A stretch of 64,000 nt of DNA from Streptacidiphilus sp. P02-A3a (GTDB taxonomy: Bacteria > Actinomycetota > Actinomycetes > Streptomycetales > Streptomycetaceae), in the NCBI RefSeq assembly GCF_014084105.1, contig NZ_CP048289.1, positions 3,481,922 to 3,545,921 of the forward strand. Reading direction: 5' to 3'. Positions 35,598 through 44,743 of this stretch are shown here, one piece after another. The notes under the pieces are model-generated. The model saw only the letters and a program-made list of their open reading frames with translations. It searched no databases and was not told where the DNA came from. Position 1 is the stretch's first letter, and the number at the start of each line of letters is the position of its first letter. Made by a program: the position numbers and the translations under genes.

Positions 35598-37808
35598 TCA
35601 CTGCCAGGTGTCGCTCAGCGTGGCCGAACCGGACGCGCCGGTGGTGTAGCCGCGGTTGGCGCCGTCCTCCCAGGTGACGTTCCCGGAGCCGTCCTTGACG
35701 ATGAACTTGTACTGGAAGGCGGTGTCCGCCGGGAGCGACACGGTCACCGACCAGTCCGGGTAGTTCTGCGAGGAGAGCGGCAGGGCGCTGCCGGTGGCCC
35801 AGTCGCCCAGCGCCGGGATCGAGCCGACCAGGTAGACGTTCTGGCCGGGGACGGTGGTCTCGTCCTCGTCGAAGGTGACGCTGACCTGCCCGGGGCCGCT
35901 GCTCGGACTCGCCGTCGGTGTGGTGCCGGGGCTGCCCCAGGTGTCGCTGACCGCCCCCGCCGCACTGCCGCTGTCGGCGCTCTGGTTGCCGCCCGGCTCC
36001 CAGGTCACGTTCCCCGAGCCGTCCTTCTCCAGGTACTTGTACTGGAACGCGGTGCCGGACGGGAGGTCGACGGTCGCGGTCCAGGTGGAGCCGGACTGGG
36101 TCATCGGGATCGCGGTGGCGGTGTCCCAGTCGCCGAGCGCGCTGATGGAGCCGGTCAGGTAGACGCTCTCGCCGCTGGGCGCTCCGGCGACGGTGAAGGT
36201 CTCGGCGACGGTGCCGCCGCTCGGCGTCGCGGTGGCGCTCGCGCTCGCGCTCGCCGAGGGCGTCGGCGTCGCCGAACCGCCGCCGCTGGGCGCGCCGGTG
36301 TAGACGGCCACCGAGTCGTCGGCGGGGACGGTCACGGTGGCCTGGCCGGAGCCGTTGACGCTGACCGCCGGGCCGGTGCAACTGCCCGAGGCGCCCGGGT
36401 CGCCGTGGATGATGTCGCAGTAACTGCCTTCGGGGAGGCCGGTGGTGAAGGTCTCGGTGACCGCGCTGCCGCTGTTGTTGATCGCGATCCAGGAGCTGCT
36501 GCCCCGACTGAAGGCGATGGCGTTGCCACCGTTGTCCCACCAGTTGGCGACCGGCTGGCCCTGGGCGGCGTTGTGCCAGCCGACCATGTTGGCGATGCCG
36601 GTCACCCGGTCGGTGCAGACCCAGGCGCTGGAGGAGCAGTCGGTGTCGGTGACGAAGCCGTTGGCGTCGGACGGCGGCGAGGCGTTGGGGTCGCTGAAGG
36701 AGAAGCCGGAGTAGACCGTCGGCTGCACGCCGTAGCCCCAGGCCAGCATGAACTCGGTGGCCAGCGTGTACTGGCTTCCGTCCTGGTAGTTCAGCGTGGA
36801 GCCGTCGCGCTCGGTGTCGTGGTTGGCCACCATGGCGCCGTCCTTGTCGCTCGGCTCCAGCCCCCAACTCTGGCCGAACGTCTTCAGGTTGGCGATGTCA
36901 CCCTGGAACTGCGCCTTCAACGCGTCGGCGTAGTCGAAACCGATGACGCTGCCGTTGCCCTCGAACGCGGCGGGTGCCAGGTTGCCGGTGCCGCCGAGGG
37001 CGACCTCCTGCAGGACGTAGGGGCGCTGACCCCACAGGGTGTTGTTCAGCCGGGACTCGATGTTGGCCATGTCGGCCTGGTTGATGTGCTTGGCCGAGTC
37101 GATCCGGAAGCCGTCGACCCCGTCGGCGATAAGGGAGTTGAGGTATCCGGCGATCTTGGCCCGGACGTCGTCGGTCTCGGTGTAGAGGTCGGCCAGGCCC
37201 TCCAGGTCGCACTCCTGCACCTGGGTCTGGCTGTTCCAGTCCTGGATGGACATGTCCGAGTTGGGGCAGTTGGCCGGTGAGGTGTGGAAGTCGGCCGAGG
37301 TGTAGGGGACCTCGTTGTAGCTCGGGCCGGAGACGTTGAAGCTGTCGCCGCCGTAGGAGTCGGTGCTGGTCTGGTTGGTCCCGGACATGTGGTTGATCAC
37401 CGCGTCGGCGTAGACCTTCACCCCGGCGTTGTGGCAGGTGGTCACCATGGCCTGGAACTGGGCGGCGTCGCCCATCCGGCTGTTGAGGTCGTAGCCGACC
37501 GGCTGGTAGACGTCCCACCAGTCATGGGTCGCGCCGGGGATGCGGATCGAGTCCTCCGGCGGGGCCACCTGGACCGCGCCGTAGCCCTTGGGGCCGAGCA
37601 CGTCGGTGCATTCGGCGGCCACGGACGGCCAGTTCCATTCGAAGAGGTTGGCGATGACGTCGCCGCCGTTGCCGCCGCCCGTCGTCTCGGTGGCGTGGGC
37701 CGTACTCTGCAGGGCGATCGGCACGCACGAGCCCGCTATCAGCGCGGCGGCGGCGACGGCCGTGCGCCAGGCGCGTCGGTGCGTGGGACGGGGGAGGGTG
37801 GTTCGCAT
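35598..37808 (-). CDS. Secreted alpha-amylase (GH13) with two CBM20
   Basis: A 736-residue exported enzyme. The signal peptide ends near STAHA-38. The GH13 barrel shows nucleophile D237 (GFRIDSAKH), acid E268 (QEVALGG) and D331 (ANHDTERD), followed by the beta-rich C domain. Two starch-binding CBM20 modules follow (about 540-640 and 650-736), joined by Ser/Thr/Ala/Pro linkers. Most Streptomyces amylases carry one CBM20, so the doubling is notable. The ATG at 37808 has GGGAG 8 nt upstream; longer reading frames to 38018 cross the promoter. Confidence 0.92.
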   Translation of the reverse strand: MRTTLPRPTHRRAWRTAVAAAALIAGSCVPIALQSTAHATETTGGGNGGDVIANLFEWNWPSVAAECTDVLGPKGYGAVQVAPPEDSIRIPGATHDWWDVYQPVGYDLNSRMGDAAQFQAMVTTCHNAGVKVYADAVINHMSGTNQTSTDSYGGDSFNVSGPSYNEVPYTSADFHTSPANCPNSDMSIQDWNSQTQVQECDLEGLADLYTETDDVRAKIAGYLNSLIADGVDGFRIDSAKHINQADMANIESRLNNTLWGQRPYVLQEVALGGTGNLAPAAFEGNGSVIGFDYADALKAQFQGDIANLKTFGQSWGLEPSDKDGAMVANHDTERDGSTLNYQDGSQYTLATEFMLAWGYGVQPTVYSGFSFSDPNASPPSDANGFVTDTDCSSSAWVCTDRVTGIANMVGWHNAAQGQPVANWWDNGGNAIAFSRGSSSWIAINNSGSAVTETFTTGLPEGSYCDIIHGDPGASGSCTGPAVSVNGSGQATVTVPADDSVAVYTGAPSGGGSATPTPSASASASATATPSGGTVAETFTVAGAPSGESVYLTGSISALGDWDTATAIPMTQSGSTWTATVDLPSGTAFQYKYLEKDGSGNVTWEPGGNQSADSGSAAGAVSDTWGSPGTTPTASPSSGPGQVSVTFDEDETTVPGQNVYLVGSIPALGDWATGSALPLSSQNYPDWSVTVSLPADTAFQYKFIVKDGSGNVTWEDGANRGYTTGASGSATLSDTWQ

Positions 37809-37989
37809 GGATGGGGCTCCCATGGTGGGTGGGGCGGATCGGCGCTGCGGTACTGCGGTGACCGGGGCTGTGGGCGCGGCCGGTGTGCGGTCGCGGCCGG
37901 AACGTCCTGATCCGTTCCGGCCGCGACCCCTGCGGGGTGCTCGTACGCCGTCTCCCTCCCGCGTGGGCGGCGGTGCCGGGCGAGAGTTG

Positions 37990-38042
37990 ACCTTGCCGGG
38001 TCCTGACAGTGGCGTCAAGAGCTGAATGCAAGATATTTCAGC
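37990..38042 (-). promoter_or_regulatory. Amylase promoter and operator-like repeat
   Basis: On the minus strand TTGACG (38018-38013) and CAAGGT (37995-37990) are 17 nt apart. Just upstream lies the inverted repeat GCTGAA (38021-38026) / TTCAGC (38037-38042) with a 10-nt spacer. Part of it (GCTGAAAT) matches the stronger palindrome before the glucoamylase gene, suggesting shared control by a MalR/LacI-type starch regulator (inference). Confidence 0.5.
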
Positions 38043-38055
38043 GATTCATGAAAGT

Positions 38056-41000
38056 TCAGCAGCCGCCGTACCCCTCCCAGTTGGCCACGGTGGCGTTGAC
38101 GGTGCCGCCGTTGACGCTCATGCTGCGGTTGCCCACGTAGGCGCAGCCGCTGGTCTCCTCGTTGTTGGACCAGTTGCCGTTGAGGGTGAACTTGTAGGCG
38201 AGGGTCGCGGCCTTGGCGGCGGTGAGGGTGACCGTGAAGTGGGTGGCGTCCACCCGGGTCATCAGGACGCCGTTGGCAGCCCAGTCGGCCTGGCCCTCAC
38301 CGAGCGCCGAGAGGTTCCCGGCGAGGTAGACCTGAGCGCTGGCGGGGGTGCTCGTCGGGACGGTGACGTTCACCGTCTCGGTGACGGCGCTGCCGCTCGC
38401 GGTCGGCGTGGGGGTGGGCGTCGGCGTCGGGGTGGGCGTGGGCGTGGGTGTCGGGGTGGGTGTGGGGGTCGGCGTCGGCGTCGGAACGCTGCCGCAGGTG
38501 AGGGGGCCCTTCCAGTTGGCCACGGTGTCGTCGGTGGTGCCGCCGTTGATGGCCAGCGTGCGGTTGCCGACGTATCCGCAACCGCTGGTCTCCTCGTTGT
38601 CGGCCCAGTTCGCGCCGATCGTGTACTTGTACTGGAGCGTGGTCGATCCGGTCGCGGTGATGGTGGTGGTCCAGTGGGTGGCGTCGACCCGGGTGAGGGC
38701 GATGCCGCTGGCGGCCCAGTCCGGCAGTCCGGTGCCCAGCGCGGACAGGGTGCCGTCCAGGTAGACCGTCAGCCCGGTCTGGTCGGTGTAGGCGGGCACG
38801 GTGACGTCGACCACCTCGACGTTGTCCGCCGTGGTGGAGACGCTGATGCTGTTGGACGCGGCGGATTCGTTGCCGTCGCTGTCGAAGGCGGTCACGTAGT
38901 AGGTGTAGAGGGTGGTCGGGCTGAGCCCGGTGTCGCTGTAGCCGGTGGTGGTGCTGCTGCCGATCAGCGCCGCGGTGCCGCTGCCGGTGGCCCGGTAGAT
39001 GTTGTATCCGGCGACCGTCCCACCGGCCGTGTCGGTGGCCGCGTCCCAGGTCAGGGCGACGGTGCTGCTGGTGGCGGCGGAACTGTCCAGCACGGTGGGG
39101 GCGTTCGGCGGCGGGCCAGCCGCCTTGGTCGTCACACTGAGGCTGCTGGACGCCGGGGAGGCGCCGATGTTGTTGTACGCGACGACGTAGTAGGTGTAGG
39201 TGGTGGCGGGCGTCAGGCCGGTGTCGCTGAAGCTGGTGTTGGGCGTGGTGGCCGTCGGCGTGGCCGTGCCGGAACCGGTGGACCGGTAGACCTTGTACCC
39301 CGCGGCCAGTGGTGCGCCGGTCCAGGACAGGGTGACTCCGGTGGTGTGCACGGTGCTCGCGGCCAGCCCGGTCGGTGCGACGGGCGCGCTGGTGACCGGC
39401 GTGGAGCAGGAGTCGAAGGTCTGGCACACCACGGTCGGGGTGTCCACGTCCTGGCCCGCCGAGATGTCCACGGCCAGCCGGACGTACTGGGCCATGGCCC
39501 ACATCAGCGGGGTGGCCGAGTTGTCGGGCTTGCCGGAGGTGAAGCCGTTGGTGCCGGTGGCGCCGCCCCAGACCTGCTCGGAGATCTGGTAGTCCGACGC
39601 GGCGTCAGCCATGGTCTGCAACGCCGACTGGGCCCCCGTCAGGTTGTTGTCGGCGACGTCGTACTCGCCGCGTTCACCGGTGAGCACCGGCCACGGGTTG
39701 CCGGTGCCGGAGCCGGTGTAGTCGGCGCCGGAGGCGTTCTCGCCGTAGCCGTCGAAGTCGTAGCGGTGGTCGATCAGGCCCTCGGGGGTGCTGACGCCGA
39801 TCTCCGCGTCGGTCACGGCCAGGGAGTCGCTGATCTCGGTCGAGGTGGCGGGCAGCACGCCGAGCCGGACCAGGTCCAGGAAGCCCTGGTCGACCACGGT
39901 CCGGTCGTCGTGGCTGCCGCCGCCGTTCGCCAGGCCGATGGTGGCGCCGGAGTTCGGCTGCCCGTCCGGGGTGACCCGCAGGAAGTAACTGCCGTTCCCG
40001 TACGAGCCGGTGGTGGTGTAGGTCCAGCCGGCCAGCTCGGAGGCCCAGAGCTTGGCGGTGGCCAGCCAGGAGGTGGCGTCGGCGGTGTCGCCGTTGGTGG
40101 TGGCGATCTGCGCGGCGCAGACCAGGCCGGCGATCTCGGCGGCGATGGTGGCCGGGGAGTACCCGCCGATCTCCTCCCAGCGGTCCTCGCCGGTGGTGGG
40201 CCCGTTGGCGGTGATGAAGCCCGCCAGCAGCTTGATCTTGGCGTAGTCACCGGCCGAGGTGCGGCCGAGCTGGTACGCCAGGATGATCGGGTCGGCCTCC
40301 TCGTCCTCCTGGTTGCCGCCGAACATCACATTGCCGTTCAGCCAGGTGTTCTGCTTGACCTGGCCGTTCGCCTCCTCCTGGTAGTCGAAGATGTAGGTCA
40401 GCGCGTCGTCGGCGTCCTGCTTGTCGCCGACCGCCAGCAGCGCGGACGCCATCTGGTACTCGTCCCTGGTCCACACCAGGTGGTAGCCGTGGCCTCCGGC
40501 GCTGTCGGCGCTGACCGAGCCGCCCCACGGGGTGGACGGGGAGGCCACGAACGCGCCGACGTAGTTCTTGTCCTCGTCGGCCTTCACCTCCATCAGCGAC
40601 ACCTGGTACTGGGTGAGCAGCGCCGGGCTGGAACTGACCGACGCCGGTGGCGAGTCGAGTCCCGCGTTCCAACTGTGCCAACCGGCCTGGAAGGAGGTCT
40701 CGGTGGCGGCGAAGCCGACGGCCAGCGAGGCGGACGCGTCGGCGACGGCCGCGGCCGTGGTGGTGTCGAAGGCCAGCGCCAGGGTGAAGGTGGTCGAGCC
40801 GGAGGCCGCGACCGGTATCCGCGCGGTCTGGTCGATGTGCCCGGCGCTGGCGACCCCGGTGTACGCGCTGGTCAACGCGTGTCCGCTGGTCAGCTGGGCG
40901 CTGCCGCTGCCGGTGGTGCCCACGTAGCCGGTGGAGGCGGCGGTGAACGGCACCGAGGCCGAGAGGGCGCTGGCGACCGGGCCGTTGGCGGCGACCAGGT

Positions 41001-41631
41001 CACCGCTGGCGGAGTCGGTGCTGCCGGTGTTGCCGCTGCCCTGGTCGTTCAGCTGCGGCAGGTAGTCCGCGTACAGCGACAGCGGGGTGGCGGTGTTGTT
41101 GGTGAAGGTGGTGTTCACCAGGATCACCGAGCGGGCCGGGTCGGCCACGTAGGTCTTGGTGATGGTGTACTTGCCGCTGGTCGCGGTGTTGGTCTGGGTC
41201 CAGGTCAGCGAGTCCGGATCGGCCAGCGAGATGGCGTGGGTGGTGTCGCTGATCTCGTTGTCGGTGAAACTCGACCCGTCGGTGACGTAGAACTGCAGCC
41301 CGTAGCTGTCCGGGTTGTCCGTCTGCGGGTAGTAGACGTTCTGCAGCGCCCCGTTGGCGAGCATGTACCAGACCTTGGAGGTCGGACTGATCGCGGTGGC
41401 GTAGCCCTGGGTGCCCAGCGGTTCGTTCCAGGTGGAGGCCGAGCCGGGGCCGCCGGGGGCGGTGGCGGCCTGGGCGGGCGGGGCCGCCGCGCCCAGGCCG
41501 CCGACGAGGGCGAGCGACAGGCTCGCCACGACCGCGCTCCAACGGAGCCGGTGGCGGGCCCTCGTGCGGGTCGGCGCCGGTCTTGGTGAGGGCGCGCGGA
41601 CGCGCCCGACGCGGTGCAGGGACATGCTCAC
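38056..41631 (-). CDS. Secreted GH15 glucoamylase/glucodextranase, multi-module
   Basis: A 1191-residue exported exo-glucosidase. Signal peptide to about AQA-56; glucodextranase N-type beta domain (about 60-330); alpha/alpha barrel (about 340-730) with DRWEEIGGYSP (acid at E486/E487) and GERGEY (base E653). Two fibronectin III domains follow (about 750-940), then two related beta-sandwich modules of about 100 residues, each with an NNEETSGC- or DNEETSGC-like motif. A Pro-Thr linker separates the two modules. It removes glucose from starch or dextrin outside the cell. The two end modules are probably starch-binding. Confidence 0.9.
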   Translation of the reverse strand: MSMSLHRVGRVRAPSPRPAPTRTRARHRLRWSAVVASLSLALVGGLGAAAPPAQAATAPGGPGSASTWNEPLGTQGYATAISPTSKVWYMLANGALQNVYYPQTDNPDSYGLQFYVTDGSSFTDNEISDTTHAISLADPDSLTWTQTNTATSGKYTITKTYVADPARSVILVNTTFTNNTATPLSLYADYLPQLNDQGSGNTGSTDSASGDLVAANGPVASALSASVPFTAASTGYVGTTGSGSAQLTSGHALTSAYTGVASAGHIDQTARIPVAASGSTTFTLALAFDTTTAAAVADASASLAVGFAATETSFQAGWHSWNAGLDSPPASVSSSPALLTQYQVSLMEVKADEDKNYVGAFVASPSTPWGGSVSADSAGGHGYHLVWTRDEYQMASALLAVGDKQDADDALTYIFDYQEEANGQVKQNTWLNGNVMFGGNQEDEEADPIILAYQLGRTSAGDYAKIKLLAGFITANGPTTGEDRWEEIGGYSPATIAAEIAGLVCAAQIATTNGDTADATSWLATAKLWASELAGWTYTTTGSYGNGSYFLRVTPDGQPNSGATIGLANGGGSHDDRTVVDQGFLDLVRLGVLPATSTEISDSLAVTDAEIGVSTPEGLIDHRYDFDGYGENASGADYTGSGTGNPWPVLTGERGEYDVADNNLTGAQSALQTMADAASDYQISEQVWGGATGTNGFTSGKPDNSATPLMWAMAQYVRLAVDISAGQDVDTPTVVCQTFDSCSTPVTSAPVAPTGLAASTVHTTGVTLSWTGAPLAAGYKVYRSTGSGTATPTATTPNTSFSDTGLTPATTYTYYVVAYNNIGASPASSSLSVTTKAAGPPPNAPTVLDSSAATSSTVALTWDAATDTAGGTVAGYNIYRATGSGTAALIGSSTTTGYSDTGLSPTTLYTYYVTAFDSDGNESAASNSISVSTTADNVEVVDVTVPAYTDQTGLTVYLDGTLSALGTGLPDWAASGIALTRVDATHWTTTITATGSTTLQYKYTIGANWADNEETSGCGYVGNRTLAINGGTTDDTVANWKGPLTCGSVPTPTPTPTPTPTPTPTPTPTPTPTPTPTASGSAVTETVNVTVPTSTPASAQVYLAGNLSALGEGQADWAANGVLMTRVDATHFTVTLTAAKAATLAYKFTLNGNWSNNEETSGCAYVGNRSMSVNGGTVNATVANWEGYGGC
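38401..38484 (-). repeat. Pro-Thr dipeptide linker repeat
   Basis: About fourteen Pro-Thr pairs encoded by a near-perfect 6-nt repeat connect the last two modules of the glucoamylase. The DNA is slippage-prone, so linker length may vary among strains. Such linkers are commonly O-mannosylated in actinobacteria. Confidence 0.85.
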
Positions 41632-41766
41632 TCCAGCGTTTCGGGTGGTGGGTGCTGGATCACTGGCCCGACCGGCGTGGTCTCGCCGGGGCCGCGCTGC
41701 CCGCGCGCGGCTGCCATCACGCAGGCGGTCCGCGGCGAGCAGTAACCGTGGTGCGGCAGGAAAGGT

Positions 41767-41913
41767 CTTGCTGAAATTTCCAGCAAGCGCGGCTTAACGT
41801 ACTGGCGGCAAAGTGCATTGACCAGACCCCGTACGAAAATTTCCTGAACACATCCGCGCCGCGGTGGCGGGCCGGGGCAGTGGGTGAGCAGATCTGGTTT
41901 CAAGGCTTGAAAC
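41767..41913 (-). promoter_or_regulatory. Glucoamylase upstream region with two palindromes
   Basis: Part of the 353-nt gap before the glucoamylase gene. CTTGCTG (41767-41773) and CAGCAAG (41781-41787) form a perfect 7-bp inverted repeat with spacer AAATTTC, a LacI/MalR-like operator. Further up, GTTTCAAG-G-CTTGAAAC (41897-41913) is an exact 17-bp palindrome. The first is well placed for MalR-type control of starch enzymes; the second has no obvious owner. No gene is visible in the rest of the gap. Confidence 0.6.
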
Positions 41914-41984
41914 AAGCGGTTCGCGGGCGGGCCGCCGGTGACGGCCGGACCGGCGTCGCGCGCGCGGTCACACGGGCCGGTGGC

Positions 41985-42539
41985 TCAGCGGTGGATCAGC
42001 CGGTACAGGTCGCCCGGGGTGACGTCACCGGGGATCCGCCCGTCGGCGAACAGGTGTACCCCGGCGTCCTGGTAGCACTGGTCCACCAGTTGCGAGCAGA
42101 TCATGTGGTGGGTGTCGGCCACGTAGCGCTTGACGGCCGGCAGCCGCAGGTGGAACCGGGCCAGCGCGATCGAGCCGTAGTCGAGGAACGAGTACGGTAC
42201 GCCGACGTAGCGGTGGGCCGCCGCGACCAGCGCCTCCCGCTGCTCCTCGGTGAGCGCGATCCGGCCGGTGGACCAGTACGGTGAGCACCCGTCGTACTCG
42301 GTCAGCGGCGACAGCCGCGCGCCGCCCGGCTCGGCCTCGACGAGATCCCCGTCACCGAGGTAGATGAAGGCGTGCTCGTAGTTGGCGTAGCCGTCGCCAT
42401 TGAGCCACTGTCCGAGGCGGATGAGGCGGCCGACGTCGCCCGCGATCCGGATCACGGCGAAGTCTCCGGGCAGCGGCTGCGGTGGTCCGGGCTGCGGTGG
42501 TTCCGCTTGCGGTGGTCCAGCCTGCGGTGATCCAGTCAT
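41985..42539 (-). CDS. Permuted papain-fold hydrolase (YiiX/NlpC-P60-like)
   Basis: A 184-residue protein. After a Gln/Pro-rich head, GDFAVIRIAGDVGRLI and YEHAFIYLGDGDLVEAEPGG give the histidine half of a permuted NlpC/P60 fold. ICSQLVDQCYQDAG supplies the cysteine half, and PGDVTPGDLYRL ends the domain. This order is that of the YiiX/YaeF (C92) group, which may act on lipids or peptides. No signal peptide is seen. Substrate unknown. Confidence 0.75.
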   Translation of the reverse strand: MTGSPQAGPPQAEPPQPGPPQPLPGDFAVIRIAGDVGRLIRLGQWLNGDGYANYEHAFIYLGDGDLVEAEPGGARLSPLTEYDGCSPYWSTGRIALTEEQREALVAAAHRYVGVPYSFLDYGSIALARFHLRLPAVKRYVADTHHMICSQLVDQCYQDAGVHLFADGRIPGDVTPGDLYRLIHR

Positions 42540-42674
42540 CGGAGCTCTCCTCGCTCGTCGCTGGAGTACTACTCAGGGGTAGTGTGCGACCGGCGGCGGT
42601 CGGGCGATAGTCGCTCGAAGGGGTGAACTGGCCGGATCCGGGCTGTTGCCGAGTGCTCACATAGGATCACCGGC

Positions 42675-43427
42675 ATGAGTCCATTCACAGGCATCGCAGT
42701 GGTCACGGGAGCCGGTTCCGGCATCGGGCGGCACACCGCCCTGGCTCTGTCGGAGGCGGGCTGGGCGGTGGCGCTGGCCGGGCGCCGGGCGGAGCCGCTG
42801 CGGGAGACCGCCGCGGCCGCCGACACCGAGGCGACGCTGGTGGTGCCGACCGATGTCACCCGCCCGGAGTCGGTGGACGCCCTCTTCGCCGCCGTCCGCG
42901 ACCGCTTCGGCCGCCTGGACCTGCTCTTCAACAACGCCGGAGTGGCCGCCCCGGCCGCGCCGCTGGAGGACCTCGGGTACGAGCAGTGGCGCGCCGTCGT
43001 GGACACCAACCTCACCGGCGCGTTCCTGTGCGCGCAGGGCGCCTACCGGCTGATGCGCGACCAGACGCCGCAGGGCGGGCGCATCATCAACAACGGCTCC
43101 GTCTCGGCGCGGAGCCCGCGCCCCGACAGCGTCGCCTACACCGCGACCAAGCACGCGATCACCGGGCTGACCAAGTCCCTGGCGCTGGACGGCCGCCGGT
43201 ACCGGATCGCCTGCGGTCAGATCGACATCGGCAACGCCGCCACCGAGATGACCCAGCGGATGACCGCCGGAATCCTCCAGGCCGACGGCCGCACGGCGGT
43301 CGAGCCCACCATGGACGTGCGGGACGTGGCGCGCACCGTGGTCCACATGGCCTCGCTGCCGCTTGAGGCCAACATCCCCTTCCTCACCGTGATGGCGACC
43401 ACGATGCCGCTGCTGGGACGCGGCTGA
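42675..43427 (+). CDS. Short-chain dehydrogenase/reductase
   Basis: A 250-residue classical [11 protein letters not shown] near residue 11, NNAGVA, the serine in [12 protein letters not shown] and YTATK. The NGS-S-P-RPDS pattern and the late [15 protein letters not shown] resemble a common actinobacterial SDR family of unknown substrate. Monocistronic by appearance. Confidence 0.84.
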   Translation: MSPFTGIAVVTGAGSGIGRHTALALSEAGWAVALAGRRAEPLRETAAAADTEATLVVPTDVTRPESVDALFAAVRDRFGRLDLLFNNAGVAAPAAPLEDLGYEQWRAVVDTNLTGAFLCAQGAYRLMRDQTPQGGRIINNGSVSARSPRPDSVAYTATKHAITGLTKSLALDGRRYRIACGQIDIGNAATEMTQRMTAGILQADGRTAVEPTMDVRDVARTVVHMASLPLEANIPFLTVMATTMPLLGRG

Positions 43428-43541
43428 GCGGGCCGTGCGAGAAAACAGGTTGCGTCGGGCGCGGGGCTGGCTAGCATGAGTCCGTCGCACGATCCCCGGG
43501 CGGGAGCTGCCCGGTGGGAACGAGAGAGGAGGTGCGTCGGC

Positions 43542-43616
43542 ATGGTCACGGCCACGATGTGGCGCGCTCACTCATGCGCGCCGGACGCCTCTTCTCGTTA
43601 CTCGCCCGCCGGCTGA
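43542..43616 (+). CDS. Possible 24-residue leader peptide
   Basis: A small frame MVTATMWRAHSCAPDASSRY plus four residues starts at 43542 behind GAGGAGG with good spacing. It ends 54 nt before the RIO-kinase start. Codon pattern alone cannot prove translation, but the ribosome site is strong and the frame leads directly into the kinase leader. Attenuation or translational coupling is a possibility. Could equally be chance. Confidence 0.35.
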   Translation: MVTATMWRAHSCAPDASSRYSPAG

Positions 43617-43669
43617 CGACGCCCTCGTAGGTGCTCTCCCGGTGGGCCCTCCCACAGGAGATCACCGCA

Positions 43670-44680
43670 GTGCGTGAGCGCTTCGCAGACAGCGATTCTT
43701 TTACCCGCATCCGTGCCAGGGGCAGCAACCGACGTCGGCAGGGCGTCGAGGAGCAGGGCTACGACGGCGCCTTCGAGGAGTACGCCGCACAGTTCTGGCC
43801 GCAGGCCGCCCCGGACGCCGGTCACGGCGACGACGGACCGGAGCAGTACGACGGCGACGAGGGCTTCGCGGCCCCCGGCCGCACCGGCGACGGGCCGCCC
43901 GAGGGCGACCGCTGGTCCACCTGGGACCGGTCGACCCCCACGGAGAAGGGCCCGGAGCCGCGTCCGGACTGGGTGGTGACCGAGCTGGCCGCCGTCGACA
44001 CCGAACTCGGCATCGTGAAGACCGGCAAGGAGGCCGACGTCTTCCTGATCGAGCGGGCCGTGCCCGGGACCGACCGGCGCACGCTGATGGCCGCCAAGCG
44101 GTACCGCGACGGCCAGCACCGGATGTTCCACCGCGATTCGGGCTATCTGGAGGGGCGTGCCCACAAGGAGTCCCGGATCAGCCGGGCCATGGCCAAGCGG
44201 ACCTCCTTCGGCAAGGAGGCCATCGCCGGGCAGTGGGCCGCCGCCGAGTTCGCGGCACTGTCGCGGCTGTGGGAGTCCGGCGCGGCGGTGCCCTATCCGG
44301 TGCAGATCCTGGGCACCGAGATCCTGATGGAGTTCATCGGCGACCAGTCCGGTGCGGCCGCCCCCCGACTGGCCCAACTCCGTTCCGAGGAAGCCGATCT
44401 GGACGACCTGTGGGAGCAGCTCGGCGCCAGCCTGTCGCTGCTCGCCCGGGACGGCCGGGCCCACGGCGACCTGTCGGCCTACAACATCCTGGTGCACCAG
44501 GGGCGGTTGGTGATCATCGACGTACCGCAGATCGTGGACGTCATCGCCAACCCGAGGGGCCGCGCGTTCCTGGAGCGCGATGTCCGCAACGTCGGCGCCT
44601 GGTTCGTCTCCCGGGGGCTGGCCGAGCGGCGGGTGGAGGAGCTGACGCGGGTGCTGGCCTTCGACGCCAGGCTCGACTGA
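43670..44680 (+). CDS. RIO-type serine protein kinase
   Basis: A 336-residue RIO-family kinase. After a basic head (RIRARGSNRRRQG) and an acidic linker, GIVKTGKEADVFLIER is the RIO-type nucleotide loop and AAKRYRDGQHRMF contains the ATP lysine. HGDLSAYNILVHQG is the catalytic loop and VIIDVPQIVD the metal-binding loop. Archaeal and eukaryotic RIO kinases act in ribosome maturation; the bacterial role is not settled. GTG at 43670 with AGGAG upstream is chosen over an earlier in-frame ATG at 43631. Confidence 0.88.
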   Translation: MRERFADSDSFTRIRARGSNRRRQGVEEQGYDGAFEEYAAQFWPQAAPDAGHGDDGPEQYDGDEGFAAPGRTGDGPPEGDRWSTWDRSTPTEKGPEPRPDWVVTELAAVDTELGIVKTGKEADVFLIERAVPGTDRRTLMAAKRYRDGQHRMFHRDSGYLEGRAHKESRISRAMAKRTSFGKEAIAGQWAAAEFAALSRLWESGAAVPYPVQILGTEILMEFIGDQSGAAAPRLAQLRSEEADLDDLWEQLGASLSLLARDGRAHGDLSAYNILVHQGRLVIIDVPQIVDVIANPRGRAFLERDVRNVGAWFVSRGLAERRVEELTRVLAFDARLD

Positions 44681-44743
44681 GCCCGCACCGGTCGGCGCTC
44701 CGGCCGCTGCCGCCCTGGTGGCCCGTCCCGGGTGACCCCGCCG

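Noticed and set aside
37809-38018. Longer N-terminus for the amylase
   Set aside because: It would put about 70 Pro/Arg-rich residues before a normal signal peptide and overlap the promoter.
38026-41589. 1187-residue plus-strand frame
   Set aside because: Exact antisense of the glucoamylase gene. The Gly/Val/Arg-rich low-complexity product has no motif.
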